A DNA stretch of 40,063 nt from an uncultured SAR324 cluster bacterium (GCA_902590435.1 CACIWU010000008.1:1-40063); one strand, 5' to 3'. Positions 26,905-36,778 are shown, numbered from the stretch's first letter. Program-made: numbers and translations. Notes: a model not told the origin generated them from the letters alone.

Positions 26905-28025
26905 TAAATATTTTGGAATTTGTTGTATAGTTTAGATGTGATGTGATTTTCTACATCTATCTCATTTTTAGGTTTGTATGGCATCGTATTTTCCCAAACT
27001 GTATTTTTTTCCATACAAAGATAAGTTGGAATTTTTGGTGCTAATTTATTTATTCTATTTTGAACATTTTTATATAGTAGCACTCTAATCTTTTTTAAAT
27101 ATCTCATTTTTCCATCTTTTCCCTTAACAAATTCTTCCAGAAAAATTTTACTTTTTGGGAATCGATTTTCCACAATGGACTTCAGTGAAGAAATATAACG
27201 TAATGTACCAAAACTAATCCATTCAATCCTATCTTGAGGTACGGTATCAAAGATTTGATCAACAAGATCTTGATATTCTTTTTCCCAATTAGAAAAATAA
27301 ATTAAAGGATCTAAATGAAAAGCAATTTTATATCCTGCATCAGAAGCAATTCGAGCGGCCTTGAGTCTTTCGTTTAAACGGGCCGTTTTGTGTTCTTCTT
27401 GTTCAATTATTGTTTCCGGATTTAGAGACCATGAAATTAAAGTTTTCCCTCCATGATGAAGGTCAAGTAGGTGTTCTATGTTTTTAGATTTTGTTTTCAA
27501 CTCGAGTAAAGAATTCTTTAGTTTTGCAAAGAATGGTATGACATATTTATTAATTTTCAAAATGTGATCAAGAGCTAAACTGTCAGAATGTTCACCAGTA
27601 CTTATCCGAAACAAAACATCAGGTTTTTGGGAAGTAAGATCTAATACTTGATTTAGAATTTCTTCTAGATTAGCATGAATTGTTATTACAGGTTTATTGA
27701 GAAATGCTTGCAAAATACAATAAGTACATTCAAATGGACAGTTTTCAACAAGGTCTAAAGAAAGATAGTTACAACAAATTAGTTTGTCAGAAAATCCTGG
27801 ACAACGCTTAATTGACTTTCCCTTAAAATACTTAAGATGCAATATTTTTTTTCCCATTGTAAGTGGATTTAATAAAGGATCCATTTCTTGTTCGTCTTTA
27901 TGCCATTCAAAATTTTCTACGTAAACTTTCGGTACATTAGCAAATTTTTCGCACAATTGTTTTGTCAAAGGCTCTGAAGATACATTTTTATCTATAATTA
28001 TTTTTTCTGGGCGGTAATTGAACAT
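26904..28025 (-). CDS. Spore photoproduct lyase-like radical SAM protein
   Basis: The 373-aa protein has the SPL-family radical SAM cluster motif CPFECTYC (Cys96, 100, 103) preceded by CCNYLSLDLVEN, and the downstream HLDPLIYFSNWEKEY and SFGTLRYISSL. True SPL repairs the spore photoproduct in DNA and has a catalytic Cys (141 in B. subtilis) in a segment like RFEAACTSD. The aligned segment here reads RISTGEHSD, with Glu145 at that place. This organism shows no sign of sporulation, and the missing Cys argues for a related but different substrate. A Cys at 337 (PTYLCMEKNTVW) near the C-terminus is also family-like. It heads a coupled series of five genes. Confidence 0.85.
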   Translation of the reverse strand: MFNYRPEKIIIDKNVSSEPLTKQLCEKFANVPKVYVENFEWHKDEQEMDPLLNPLTMGKKILHLKYFKGKSIKRCPGFSDKLICCNYLSLDLVENCPFECTYCILQAFLNKPVITIHANLEEILNQVLDLTSQKPDVLFRISTGEHSDSLALDHILKINKYVIPFFAKLKNSLLELKTKSKNIEHLLDLHHGGKTLISWSLNPETIIEQEEHKTARLNERLKAARIASDAGYKIAFHLDPLIYFSNWEKEYQDLVDQIFDTVPQDRIEWISFGTLRYISSLKSIVENRFPKSKIFLEEFVKGKDGKMRYLKKIRVLLYKNVQNRINKLAPKIPTYLCMEKNTVWENTMPYKPKNEIDVENHITSKLYNKFQNI

Positions 28026-28295
28026 TAGGTCTATTTTTTCACAGGTTTTTATGAAAAATAATGATTTTTTTTAATAATTCATATTCAAAAGATATTTTAA
28101 TTTAAACATCTTAAAAGTTAATTACTTTTGAAACATTTTAAATATTTATTATTTTTCTCTTAATTTATCTAAGTCTTGATAATATTATAAGTTAATAATT
28201 ACCTCAAGTATTCTTGTATATCATTCTTGCATTCTTTGAATATAGATAAAAAACCTTTCCTTTTTATTTTTAGATATTATTTTGTCTGCATTGAT

Positions 28296-29225
28296 TCAAT
28301 CTAAAAGTTTTTTTAAGTATTTTCGAGCAGTTTGTGTATCCAAATCAATTTGTATTTGTAATTCTTTTAGATTTGAAAATTTTTTTTCAGATCTAATTTT
28401 ATAAAGGGGAAATACCTCTAAATTTTCACCATATATATCTCCTTCAAATTCAAATATCCAAGTTTCTATGTTTACGGAATTTTTTCCGAAAGTTGGTTTT
28501 TTCCCGATATTTGTAACTCCATAATGAATTTTTTCAGCCAATTTTATTTTGCTTACATATACACCGTTTTCTATAGCTAATTGGATTCCTGGAGAAATGT
28601 TTGCTGTTGGGAATCCAAGTTTTTGACCTCTTTTCTCTCCATAGACAACCTTACCGAATATGCTGAACTCTCTTCCAAGATAAGTGGGGATTTTTTTAAT
28701 ATTTAAGTCTTTGATTAGACCTCTTATCAAAGTACTACTTATAATTTGATCATTTTTTTTGATAGGAGCAAATTCTTCAACGATAAAATTATAATCTATG
28801 CTGAGATTTTCTAAAAAATTAAAGTTTCCAGATCTTAATTTCCCAAAACGAAAGTCATAGCCAACAATAAGCTTTATCAAATTAAAACGCTTTATCAAAA
28901 ATTTAAGAGCAAATTCTTTTGGAGACATTCTTGAAAGCTCCTTTGTAAAAGGAATTACATGAACTTCATCCAATCCTAGTTTTTCAAACAAATGAAGCTG
29001 ATGCAATGGAGTACAAATTCGGCTAATAGGTTTTTCGGGATTTATAATTTCTTGCGGGTGTGGTTCGAAAGTTACTAAGGCACTTCTAAAACCTTTATAT
29101 TTTGCTTCGTTTACAACATTATCGATTAATCCACGATGTCCTAAATGAATTCCGTCAAAATTTCCGATGGTTACGATGGAACTAGAATTTGAAGCAGTTT
29201 TTTCTTGATAATTAAAGATCCGCAT
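28296..29225 (-). CDS. ribF: Bifunctional riboflavin kinase / FAD synthetase
   Basis: The 309-aa protein has the nucleotidyltransferase domain GNFDGIHLGHRGL (21-33, HxGH His27 and His30), ISSTLIR (161-167, where the usual ISSTRIR has Arg), and a C-terminal riboflavin kinase domain with GFPTANI (204-210) and VNIETWIFEFEGDIYGE. It phosphorylates riboflavin to FMN and adenylates it to FAD. The length is normal. It is flanked by 270 bp upstream (in its own direction from the U32-like gene, 126 bp) and stands as its own unit or the end of the preceding operon. Confidence 0.95.
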   Translation of the reverse strand: MRIFNYQEKTASNSSSIVTIGNFDGIHLGHRGLIDNVVNEAKYKGFRSALVTFEPHPQEIINPEKPISRICTPLHQLHLFEKLGLDEVHVIPFTKELSRMSPKEFALKFLIKRFNLIKLIVGYDFRFGKLRSGNFNFLENLSIDYNFIVEEFAPIKKNDQIISSTLIRGLIKDLNIKKIPTYLGREFSIFGKVVYGEKRGQKLGFPTANISPGIQLAIENGVYVSKIKLAEKIHYGVTNIGKKPTFGKNSVNIETWIFEFEGDIYGENLEVFPLYKIRSEKKFSNLKELQIQIDLDTQTARKYLKKLLD

Positions 29226-29351
29226 AAAGATCTAAAGATAAATATTTTTAGTTGGAAAGATAAAGAATAATTTTTAGGGTAATACCAAAAAATATTCATA
29301 TGCACCTAAAAGCTAACTTGTTTGTGAAAAACATTCAAGATTCTATGATTA

Positions 29352-30518
29352 TTAAGATCTGTATATCAATGTTTGTGCTGTTACATATTTGACATGTGGA
29401 ACTTGATATATGTTTTCTGGAAGTATTTCAGTGACGGGTAATCCTTTAGAATTTTTGATACTATTTGTTAAGATAATACATTTTCTTCCTTCAGGGGTTA
29501 TCGCAATTAACGATTCCCCGCATTTGAAAGTTTTTCTGGCGAGCAATATTATGTGTTTTTCTTTGACAGATTCCAAGACATATCCTATTAAGTTTTCGCC
29601 ATGATTTTTAAGGTGAGGATTTTTTATACGATCTATTGCTCGATCAGTATGATTAGCTCTAAAAAATCCATGCGTGATCTTGACCGGCCATGAAGATTTT
29701 AGTTCGTCTATTATATTTTTATCGAAATTTTCAGTAATATCACTAAATTTCTTTAGCCATTTCTGGGAAGAATCTAAATGTCTAAAATCGATACGCAAAT
29801 AACTCAAACCGGAATTTTTTAGTTCAGGAAGTAAATCTAACAGAAACAAATCTCTATTCAAAAACATAAAAGTTCCGTGATGATTTTCAATTGTGGGGAA
29901 CTGTTTTTGAGGAAGATTATCAGCTACTAAACTTTTTTCTAAGCTTTTGTTCGATTGTTTTAAATGATAGTAATTGCTTAGTAATTTTCGAGGCGAATAA
30001 AATAATAGTATTCGTCCAACACATAATATTTCACATTCAGTTGATAATGATTGGCTGTACTTAATCAGTTTTGTTTTTGGAAGTTCAGTTGATAAAATAA
30101 AACGTTTTAAATGTTTCCCAAAGTATTCTGACAATCTAAGAAGTCCTGTTAAATTATGGCTCCCAGTTTCTACAATTAAATGTAGTTTTATATCAGGATG
30201 CTCTTGTAGAAGCCATTCTGCTGATCCTAGGTCTTGAACACGTACAGCATTAAAAAGTTTTAATGGTAAGCGATTTAAGATTTTTAGTGATTGTTTAAAA
30301 TTAATCTCAGAACTTAATATGTCCCAATTTAATATAGGAGAAATTCCTAATGAAATAGCTTTTTCAGCTAAAGATATTATAGATTTAGTTCCATTTTTTC
30401 CGGTTCTGCAGAGTAATTTGTGTTCTAATATAACCTCACTAATGGAGGATTTTTTAATTTCTTTTAATTGAAAATGATTTTCAAGATAAGTATTAAATTG
30501 CACTATTCCTCCAGCCAT
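29352..30518 (-). CDS. U32 peptidase family-like protein
   Basis: The 388-aa protein has U32 features: a TIM-barrel N-half with LFNAVRVQDLGSAEWL (88-103), HLIVETGSHNL and FILSTELPKTKLI, the EILCVGRILLFYSPRKLL segment (about 163-180), and a C-terminal beta domain (about 300-370). U32 proteins act mostly in tRNA, rRNA or ubiquinone hydroxylation using a [4Fe-4S] cluster held by four Cys. In this copy the segment after residue 166, where most of those Cys occur, has none, so the usual cluster seems lost. Its start overlaps the ABC ATPase gene by 16 bp. The substrate is unknown. Confidence 0.7.
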   Translation of the reverse strand: MAGGIVQFNTYLENHFQLKEIKKSSISEVILEHKLLCRTGKNGTKSIISLAEKAISLGISPILNWDILSSEINFKQSLKILNRLPLKLFNAVRVQDLGSAEWLLQEHPDIKLHLIVETGSHNLTGLLRLSEYFGKHLKRFILSTELPKTKLIKYSQSLSTECEILCVGRILLFYSPRKLLSNYYHLKQSNKSLEKSLVADNLPQKQFPTIENHHGTFMFLNRDLFLLDLLPELKNSGLSYLRIDFRHLDSSQKWLKKFSDITENFDKNIIDELKSSWPVKITHGFFRANHTDRAIDRIKNPHLKNHGENLIGYVLESVKEKHIILLARKTFKCGESLIAITPEGRKCIILTNSIKNSKGLPVTEILPENIYQVPHVKYVTAQTLIYRS

Positions 30519-31198
30519 GAACTTAGCTGTTCGGAGTGCAAACCCTCAGTCGGAATATTTCTCTGGATTTTTCGATTTTTTAATACCATTACACGGTTTG
30601 CTAATTCAAGTCCCTGTTCAAATTGGTGTGTAACCATAAGCACAGCCCCACCTTTCTGATTGAATTCGTTTAGATATTTTTTTAACCAGTTAAGTGATAT
30701 TTGATCAAGTCCTGAATATGGCTCATCAAGAAGAAGTATTTCAGGTTGATAAAGCATTAATCTTCCAATCATTAAGCGTTTTTTCATACCACTACTTAAT
30801 TTACGAACTGGTATTTTTGAAACATGTGTAAGATCAATTATTGACAAAATATCATTAATTTTTAAATTTAAATCTTCAACTTCATAAAATGTTCCATATA
30901 AACGCAGATTATCAATTGAACTGAGATCACCATATAATTGGGTTTCTTCAGAAACATAGCCCATTTTTTGCAACCAAAACATATATTTTTCTCTTTGGTT
31001 CTTCCCTTTAAAAAAAATATTACCATGCGTCGGCTTCATTAGAGAACTGATAATACGAAGTAAAGTTGACTTTCCAGCTCCATTATTTCCAATGAGTATT
31101 ACAAATTCGCCTGTTTCAATTGAAAAATTTATATTTTCAAGAATTTTAATGTAACCAAAATGCTTACATATACCTTCAACGCATAAAAGGGCAGACAT
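30503..31198 (-). CDS. ABC transporter ATP-binding protein (CcmA-like)
   Basis: The 231-aa ATPase has Walker A GNNGAGKS (37-44), signature LSSGM (134-138), Walker B LLLDEP (155-160) and the switch His191. Length and the LSSGMKKRL form resemble CcmA, the ATPase of the cytochrome c heme-handling exporter. No ccmB or ccmC permease gene adjoins it: the next gene is a U32-like protein overlapping by 16 bp, and the one before is a coiled-coil membrane protein. It may work with a permease encoded elsewhere. ABC ATPase is certain, CcmA uncertain. Confidence 0.85.
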   Translation of the reverse strand: MSALLCVEGICKHFGYIKILENINFSIETGEFVILIGNNGAGKSTLLRIISSLMKPTHGNIFFKGKNQREKYMFWLQKMGYVSEETQLYGDLSSIDNLRLYGTFYEVEDLNLKINDILSIIDLTHVSKIPVRKLSSGMKKRLMIGRLMLYQPEILLLDEPYSGLDQISLNWLKKYLNEFNQKGGAVLMVTHQFEQGLELANRVMVLKNRKIQRNIPTEGLHSEQLSSWLEE

Positions 31199-31224
31199 TT
31201 TTTGTTGGGAGAAATAGGTTTATG

Positions 31225-32163
31225 CTATGATTGAATTGGGTAGGCGTTATCTATGAGTAGTTGTTTTTTATTATTCCATATAAGAATTCTTAAATAGCTG
31301 CCAGACTTAACTTTAGAGAATTTTCTTGAAATTATTCTATATCTTTTAATTTTGTATGGAATGGATGTTTTTAAACGAAATGGAATATCATTTTCTAAAT
31401 TTTTTTTAGATGAAAGATACATACCAGTTCTTCCCAATTGTAGTCTGTTTGTTTTATTGGTTAAATTATAATTTACACTTAAAAATCCATTTTTGTATTT
31501 TATTTTTAATTTTTCAATAGAGACAATCGAATTAGCTGAATATTTTGATTTTCTTTTTTTTACAGCGGTTACCTTGGTTGAAGCTATTTTTTTTCTTTTT
31601 TTCTTTTTTTGTGCTAGTTTTTCTTTTTCATTATTAACTACTTGAAGTTGTGCTTGAATATTTTGATTTTCAGAAATTGATTCTTTAAGCGAATTTTGGG
31701 CGTTTTGAAGTTCTTTTTCTAGGGAGCTAACTTTGAGTTGAAGATTATTTATTTGTTCCTGAGTGGATGTTTTTTCATTTTGAAATTGATAAACTACTTG
31801 TTCACGTTGTGCTAGAATCGAATTTAGTTCAGAAAGCTCCCTTCTTTGTCTTTCAAGAAGAGATGCCTGTTGTTCATTCAATTTTTTTTGCTGAGAAGAC
31901 TGAGACAAAACTTGTTGTTCCCAAATAGCATCTTTTTGTCCGGTTTGTTTTAATTTATTTACAAGACTTTCACTGCGATTTTTTTCATTTTTAATTTTTG
32001 ATATAAACTGTTCTTGATCAAGAAGGTTTTTATAATAGAGGTAGGCAACTGCTACTGACAGTGCCATTATGATAACTAAAAGTGAAATTAAAAAGAATTT
32101 AATATTTCTAAGAAAAAACGCTGTTCGAGGATTTTCTCCGATAACAAAAAAATTAGTTTCCAT
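31225..32163 (-). CDS. Membrane-anchored coiled-coil protein, unknown
   Basis: The 312-aa protein has one membrane segment (about 24-45, FFLISLLVIIMALSVAVAYLY), then a long Gln/Glu/Leu-rich coiled coil (about 50-185), a Lys-rich hinge (KKKKRKK near 186-192) and a C-terminal beta-rich domain (about 215-312). The topology suggests a bitopic inner-membrane protein with a periplasmic rod and globular end, somewhat like cell-envelope or division scaffolds. It lies 26 bp before the ABC ATPase on the same strand. No family was recognised. Confidence 0.6.
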   Translation of the reverse strand: METNFFVIGENPRTAFFLRNIKFFLISLLVIIMALSVAVAYLYYKNLLDQEQFISKIKNEKNRSESLVNKLKQTGQKDAIWEQQVLSQSSQQKKLNEQQASLLERQRRELSELNSILAQREQVVYQFQNEKTSTQEQINNLQLKVSSLEKELQNAQNSLKESISENQNIQAQLQVVNNEKEKLAQKKKKRKKIASTKVTAVKKRKSKYSANSIVSIEKLKIKYKNGFLSVNYNLTNKTNRLQLGRTGMYLSSKKNLENDIPFRLKTSIPYKIKRYRIISRKFSKVKSGSYLRILIWNNKKQLLIDNAYPIQS

Positions 32164-32453
32164 GTTTCTATTGAATGCTATGAACTGCCCTAAAGTAATT
32201 TATTTTAATTTTTAAGTTCCGCATTTCGATCATTTTCATGTACAAGTTGATTTTTTTAAAATGCTTATAATTTAAGGTTAGATCATCTTTAAATGCAAGA
32301 TAGAAATTGTTTTGATATTGCTTTTTATACCTTAACAGTTAATTGAATTTCTGGCAAGTTAGCCGGCAAAAATTAGATTCCTATTTTAGTAAATTACCTT
32401 AAATCGTAATTTTTGAGAGTATGAAAAATATAATTCAATTATTTTAGTAGATA

Positions 32454-32918
32454 TTATTTGCGTTCTTTTAGTACTCTCTCTACTTCTCTTTGTGCCTCCC
32501 TTTTTTTAATGCTAAGTCGTTTATCATGAAGTTTTTTCCCTCGTCCTAGTGCTAACTCCATTTTAATTATTCCTCCTTTTAGATATACCTTTAAAGGTAT
32601 CAAAGTAAGCCCTTTTTCTTTTAACTGTCCATACAGTCGTTTTATTTCAGAGCGATGAAGTAGTAAGAGTCTAGGCCTAATGGGATCATGATTGTGGCGA
32701 TTTCCGAAATTATATTGTGAAATGTGTGCATTCATTAAATATACTTCAAGATTGTCATTTACTCTGCAGAAACTATCTGCAATATTAATATTTCCTGCTC
32801 TAATACTTTTAACTTCTGTTCCATCTAGTACGATTCCAACTTCCATCGTATTTTCTATTTCATATTCATGTCTTGCTCTTCGATTTTTTGCAACGGTTTT
32901 TATTGTCATTTCAATCAA
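32454..32918 (-). CDS. smpB: SsrA-binding protein SmpB
   Basis: The 154-aa protein is SmpB, which brings tmRNA to stalled ribosomes. Visible are KNRRARHEYEIENTMEVGIVLDGTEVKSIRAGNINIADSF (split family core, residues about 11-50), NFGNRHNHDP (70-79) and the basic C-terminal tail KLHDKRLSIKKREAQREVER. The start may be Met1 or Met4; Met4 (MTIKTVAKNRR) fits the family better. I looked for the ssrA RNA gene in the flanking intergenic regions and saw none. It stands between cca and the coiled-coil gene. Confidence 0.95.
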   Translation of the reverse strand: MIEMTIKTVAKNRRARHEYEIENTMEVGIVLDGTEVKSIRAGNINIADSFCRVNDNLEVYLMNAHISQYNFGNRHNHDPIRPRLLLLHRSEIKRLYGQLKEKGLTLIPLKVYLKGGIIKMELALGRGKKLHDKRLSIKKREAQREVERVLKERK

Positions 32919-32985
32919 TCTATTATAATAAAAATAGAAAAAATTTGGTTAAACTATATTTTACAATTTTAATTGTCATGCGTTT

Positions 32986-34362
32986 CTAGATTGAAAGATT
33001 TGATTTTGCCCATAAAATTGCATCTTCTTCTTTTTCCAAATCTCCGTTAAGTTGTTTTTCGAATGCTTTTTTTAAAATTAGTCCTACTTTTGGACTTGGC
33101 TTCATTCCTAGGTCCAAAAGATGTCTTCCCATAAGTAAAGGAGCAGGGCCATCATTCTCGATTTTCATTATCTCTGCTTCCTCTAAAAGCCAATTTCCAG
33201 CTTCAAAACAGGATCGATCAATTTGGGATAAATTTCTCCCAAAATAATCTGCTTTTGCTAATAAAACTAATTCAGTAATATTTACACGCATGGCGAGCCT
33301 CCTTATTGTTCCAGAATTAATTAGCTTTCGTGTATTATAGAGTTGAACTGGTCGGAGATGTTCCTTGACTAAAGTTTTGACTTTTTTGATCAGATTTAAA
33401 TCATCAGTTAATCTTCTCAAAAATTTTTCTGTGGGAGCTACTCCTGCAGAATCGTGAGAAGGACTACGCCATCTTCCATTTATAAATTTTGTAGTCAGAG
33501 GTTTGCCAAAATCATGACAAAGGGCAGCTAACATCAATATTAAATCATGTTTCTGGTTTCCATTTCTCAAACGTGCCGCTTCGTTTATCACTAGTAGGGT
33601 ATGTGTCCAAACATCACCTTCGGGATGCCATTCATGATCCTGCAGTACTCCTATAAGTGCTTTTAATTCTGGAAAATACGTCAATATTCCTAATTCTCTG
33701 GCATACTCTAGACCGATTGAAGGACGTTCTGCTTGAATTAACAGCTTTCGGAATTCCTCAAAAATTCGTTCTTTTGACAATTCTTCAAGGTTTAACTCAT
33801 TACAGATTTTGACGGTTTTGGGGTCTATTTTAAATTCAAGACGAGCTGATAATTGCATTGCTCTCAAGACCCTTAACGGGTCTTCAGAAAAGGAGGGACC
33901 AATATGCCTTAGGGTTTTTTTCTTTATATCTTCTATACCATTGAATGGGTCTAATAATTGATGTTTTATTAAATCATAACCAATACTGTTTACAGAAAAA
34001 TCTCTCCGTGAAGCAGCTTTTTCGAAACTCAATGATGGGTCAGATCTTGTAAGAAAACCTTTGTGGCCTACACCAATTTTGTTTTCGTAACGTGGAAGGC
34101 TAAAATCGTATTCTGCATTTTCAGTTTTCAGTTTTAAAACACCAAAAGTTTTTCCCACGGTATATAATTTCCCAAATTTTTGTAAAATAGATTCCAAAAC
34201 TTTTAGGTTTATGTCAAAAACTTCTATGTCCAAATCTTTGGAAATTTCCTTTTCCATACAGAAGTCTCTTACTGCTCCTCCTACTAGTATACTTCGTCCT
34301 TTGTATTTGGAGAGAGTCTTTGCAATTGTATAAAGTTCTTGGGAACAAGATTCTAGATACAT
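32986..34362 (-). CDS. cca: CCA-adding tRNA nucleotidyltransferase with HD domain
   Basis: The 458-aa class II nucleotidyltransferase has LVGGAVRDFCM (26-35), the metal-binding DLD pair (Asp43, Asp45), RRDFSVNSIGYD (119-130) and EDPLRVLRAMQ (160-170), then an HD phosphohydrolase domain with LCHDFGKPLTT (281-291; His283, Asp284). It completes or repairs the 3' CCA end of tRNAs; the HD part adds phosphatase or phosphodiesterase activity in enzymes like E. coli Cca. An A-adding or poly(A) polymerase role cannot be excluded from sequence, but the HD domain favours the CCA type. Confidence 0.88.
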   Translation of the reverse strand: MYLESCSQELYTIAKTLSKYKGRSILVGGAVRDFCMEKEISKDLDIEVFDINLKVLESILQKFGKLYTVGKTFGVLKLKTENAEYDFSLPRYENKIGVGHKGFLTRSDPSLSFEKAASRRDFSVNSIGYDLIKHQLLDPFNGIEDIKKKTLRHIGPSFSEDPLRVLRAMQLSARLEFKIDPKTVKICNELNLEELSKERIFEEFRKLLIQAERPSIGLEYARELGILTYFPELKALIGVLQDHEWHPEGDVWTHTLLVINEAARLRNGNQKHDLILMLAALCHDFGKPLTTKFINGRWRSPSHDSAGVAPTEKFLRRLTDDLNLIKKVKTLVKEHLRPVQLYNTRKLINSGTIRRLAMRVNITELVLLAKADYFGRNLSQIDRSCFEAGNWLLEEAEIMKIENDGPAPLLMGRHLLDLGMKPSPKVGLILKKAFEKQLNGDLEKEEDAILWAKSNLSI

Positions 34363-34441
34363 GAACGGTTATTAAATTTTTTTACTTTATTAGTTCCTTA
34401 TAAATGGGCAGATTTTGTCGTTTATTTGGAAGGTTTGCATT

Positions 34442-35380
34442 TCAAGAACATTTTAAAAGATTTTCGAAATAATTAATAGTTTTAAGAAGACCATCTTCAA
34501 GTTTTATAAAAGGCTCCCAGCCAAGTTTTTCTTTAGCGAGTGTTATCTCAGGTTTGCGACGTAATGGATCATCATTTCTTGCAGGAGAGTTAATTATCTT
34601 CGACCGTGAGTTTGTCATATCAATTATTTTTTCAGCTAATTCTTTTATAGTAAATTCTTTTGGATTTCCTGCATTAACCGGGCCTATAAAATGCTTTGTT
34701 TTCATCATTTTGTGGAGAGCATCAACCAATTCGGTTACATAACAAAAACATCGGGTTTGGAGTCCATCTCCATGAATTGCAATGGGATTTCCTTTAAGAG
34801 CTGCGACAATAAAATTACTTACGACTCTACCATCATTCAAATTCATTCTTGGTCCATAAGTATTGAAGATTCTTACAATTTTAATGTCAACCTTTTTTTG
34901 CCTATTATAATCATACATTAAAGATTCTGCGATACGCTTGCCTTCATCATAGCAACTTCTCAAACCAATAGGGTTTACATTTCCAAAATAATTTTCATGT
35001 TGTGGGTGTTCTAGAGGATCACCATATACCTCAGATGTCGATGCTTGTAAAAGGCGTGCATTCATCTTTTTAGCTAATTCCAGCATGTTAATTATTCCTA
35101 AAACACTTGTCTTTGTAGTTTTTATAGGATTGGCCTGGTAATGAACAGGAGAAGCAGGACAAGCCAAATTAAAAATCCATTCTACTTCTAATTTAATGGG
35201 TTCTACCACATCGTGATTTATTAATTTAAAATTTGGGTGATCTATTAGTTGACTTAAATTTGATTTATTTCCTGTATAAAAATTATCAATAGCGATAACT
35301 TCGTAACCTTTATCAATTAGTAATTCACAAAGGAAAGAACCTACAAAACCAGCTCCTCCAGTAACAAGTACCTTTTTCAT
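34442..35380 (-). CDS. uxs: UDP-glucuronate decarboxylase (UDP-xylose synthase)
   Basis: The 312-aa short-chain dehydrogenase/reductase has the NAD-binding GGAGFVG (8-14), the UXS-type [10 protein letters not shown] (73-82), [14 protein letters not shown] (114-127, with Glu117) and the catalytic YDEGK (Tyr144, Lys148). It converts UDP-glucuronate to UDP-xylose, a donor for surface polysaccharides. The RCFCYV motif stands where RSFCYV is usual. It is the first gene of a minus-strand run that diverges from recA across 360 bp. No xylosyltransferase is nearby. Confidence 0.92.
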   Translation of the reverse strand: MKKVLVTGGAGFVGSFLCELLIDKGYEVIAIDNFYTGNKSNLSQLIDHPNFKLINHDVVEPIKLEVEWIFNLACPASPVHYQANPIKTTKTSVLGIINMLELAKKMNARLLQASTSEVYGDPLEHPQHENYFGNVNPIGLRSCYDEGKRIAESLMYDYNRQKKVDIKIVRIFNTYGPRMNLNDGRVVSNFIVAALKGNPIAIHGDGLQTRCFCYVTELVDALHKMMKTKHFIGPVNAGNPKEFTIKELAEKIIDMTNSRSKIINSPARNDDPLRRKPEITLAKEKLGWEPFIKLEDGLLKTINYFENLLKCS

Positions 35381-35740
35381 ATAAAAAATCTATTGAATAA
35401 ATGTATTAGAATGCGTTTCATTATATTCAAGAAGCCTTTAATATTCAAGCTAGACTCAATCTTAAAGGTACATACAAAAAATTGTCAATATTATCCTTTA
35501 ACTCTAAGCAATCTTTTTGTACTGTCAATATAACATTGCTTCTTATTAATACTAATACTATCATTTGAAAAGATTAGACATATTCTATTTATAAATTCTT
35601 TTTCATAGTGTTATTATATGAAAAATTGTTTTTTAACGAGTACCATAATAATGTTGATGATTAAATGTCCTAACAAATTTAATTCTTGAAAAACATTTAA
35701 AATTTAGACATTACACAAAATTTTTTAAAAAGGAGAGATT
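35381..35740 (+). promoter_or_regulatory. Upstream region of recA with candidate promoter
   Basis: This 360-bp region separates uxs and recA. TTGAAA (35565-35570), 17 bp, then TTTATA (35588-35593) is the best recA promoter candidate. An AGGAG ribosome site lies about 7 bp before the recA ATG. An inverted repeat, AAGCAAT (35506-35512) and ATTGCTT (35535-35541) with a 22-bp spacer, lies upstream. I found no match to the known LexA boxes (CTG-N10-CAG or GAAC-N4-GTTC). No gene is visible. Confidence 0.35.
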
Positions 35741-36778
35741 ATGTTGACAGAAGAAAGACAAAAGGATTTGGAAACAGCTATTTCACAAATTGAACGCCAA
35801 TTTGGAAAAGGTTCAATTATGAAAATGGATGGTTCTTCAGTAAGTCAATTCCCCGCAGTTAGTTCAGGGAACTTAGCTCTTGATATAGCTTTGGGTATAG
35901 GGGGATTTCCACGAGGACGTATAATTGAAATTTACGGACCAGAAGCTTCTGGCAAAACAACTTTAGCTTTATGTGCCATTGCTGAAATTCAAAAAAAAGG
36001 AGGTATAGCAGGATTTATTGATGCAGAGCACGCGTTTGACAGGAATAATGCCAAAAATTTAGGTGTTCAGGTAGAAGATCTTTTATTAGCACAGCCTGAT
36101 TATGGTGAACAAGGTTTAGAAATTGCTGAACAGCTTGTTCGAGTAGGTAAACTAGATGTAGTAGTAGTAGACTCGGTTGCGGCGCTTGTTCCAAAAAATG
36201 AGCTGGATGGAGATATGGGAGATTCTCACATGGGACTGCATGCTCGTTTAATGTCTCAGGCACTTCGGAAACTGTCAGGTGTGACATCTAAATCTAATTC
36301 CATATTAATATTTATCAACCAACTACGTTCCAAAATTGGCGTAGTATTTGGGAATCCTGAAACAACTACTGGTGGAAATGCACTTAAGTTCTACTCTAGC
36401 ATTCGTCTAGATGTTCGTAGAGCAAGCCAGATTAAGAGTGGGGAAGAAGTTAAAGGGCATAGGATGAAAATTAAGGTAGCGAAAAATAAGTTAGCTCCCC
36501 CCTTTCGAATAGCTGAAGTCGATTTAATTTACGGAGAGGGAATTTCAAAAATGGGTATTTTACTGGATTTAGCTTTGAATTACGAAATTGTGCAAAAAAG
36601 TGGAACATGGTTTTCATATGGCAAAGAGCGACTAGGCCAAGGGCGAGAAAATTCTATTAAATTTCTGGAAGAAACTCCGGAAATAGCAGAAGAAATTAAT
36701 AATAAAATAAAAGAGATCAATAGCTTTGATTTAGATGAAGAATCACGTGAAGTTCAAGAATCTATTAAATTGGAATGA
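35741..36778 (+). CDS. recA: Recombinase RecA
   Basis: The 345-aa protein is full-length RecA: Walker A GPEASGKT (66-73), DAEHAFD (94-100), [19 protein letters not shown] near residue 145, and the L2 loop [20 protein letters not shown]. It forms filaments on single-stranded DNA for recombination and repair, helped by RecF at 17.5 kb. A strong AGGAG ribosome site precedes the ATG. The last codons overlap the start of mnmH by 4 bp (ATGA), an uncommon partner, as recX usually follows recA. Confidence 0.97.
   Translation: MLTEERQKDLETAISQIERQFGKGSIMKMDGSSVSQFPAVSSGNLALDIALGIGGFPRGRIIEIYGPEASGKTTLALCAIAEIQKKGGIAGFIDAEHAFDRNNAKNLGVQVEDLLLAQPDYGEQGLEIAEQLVRVGKLDVVVVDSVAALVPKNELDGDMGDSHMGLHARLMSQALRKLSGVTSKSNSILIFINQLRSKIGVVFGNPETTTGGNALKFYSSIRLDVRRASQIKSGEEVKGHRMKIKVAKNKLAPPFRIAEVDLIYGEGISKMGILLDLALNYEIVQKSGTWFSYGKERLGQGRENSIKFLEETPEIAEEINNKIKEINSFDLDEESREVQESIKLE

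Noticed and set aside
32351-32366. GC-richer hairpin CTGGC-AAGTTA-GCCGG near smpB, considered as part of tmRNA or a terminator
   Set aside because: The stem has only five pairs, one a wobble, with no T tract, and no tRNA-like ends or tag-coding sequence are nearby.
35543-35561. DnaA-trio-like run (ATTAATACTAATACTAT) upstream of recA
   Set aside because: No TTATCAACA-type box lies beside it, so it is more likely A/T-rich promoter sequence than a second origin.
36015-36287. 90-aa minus-strand open frame inside recA
   Set aside because: It is antisense to the most conserved part of recA, and its Leu/His-rich product is typical of a shadow frame.
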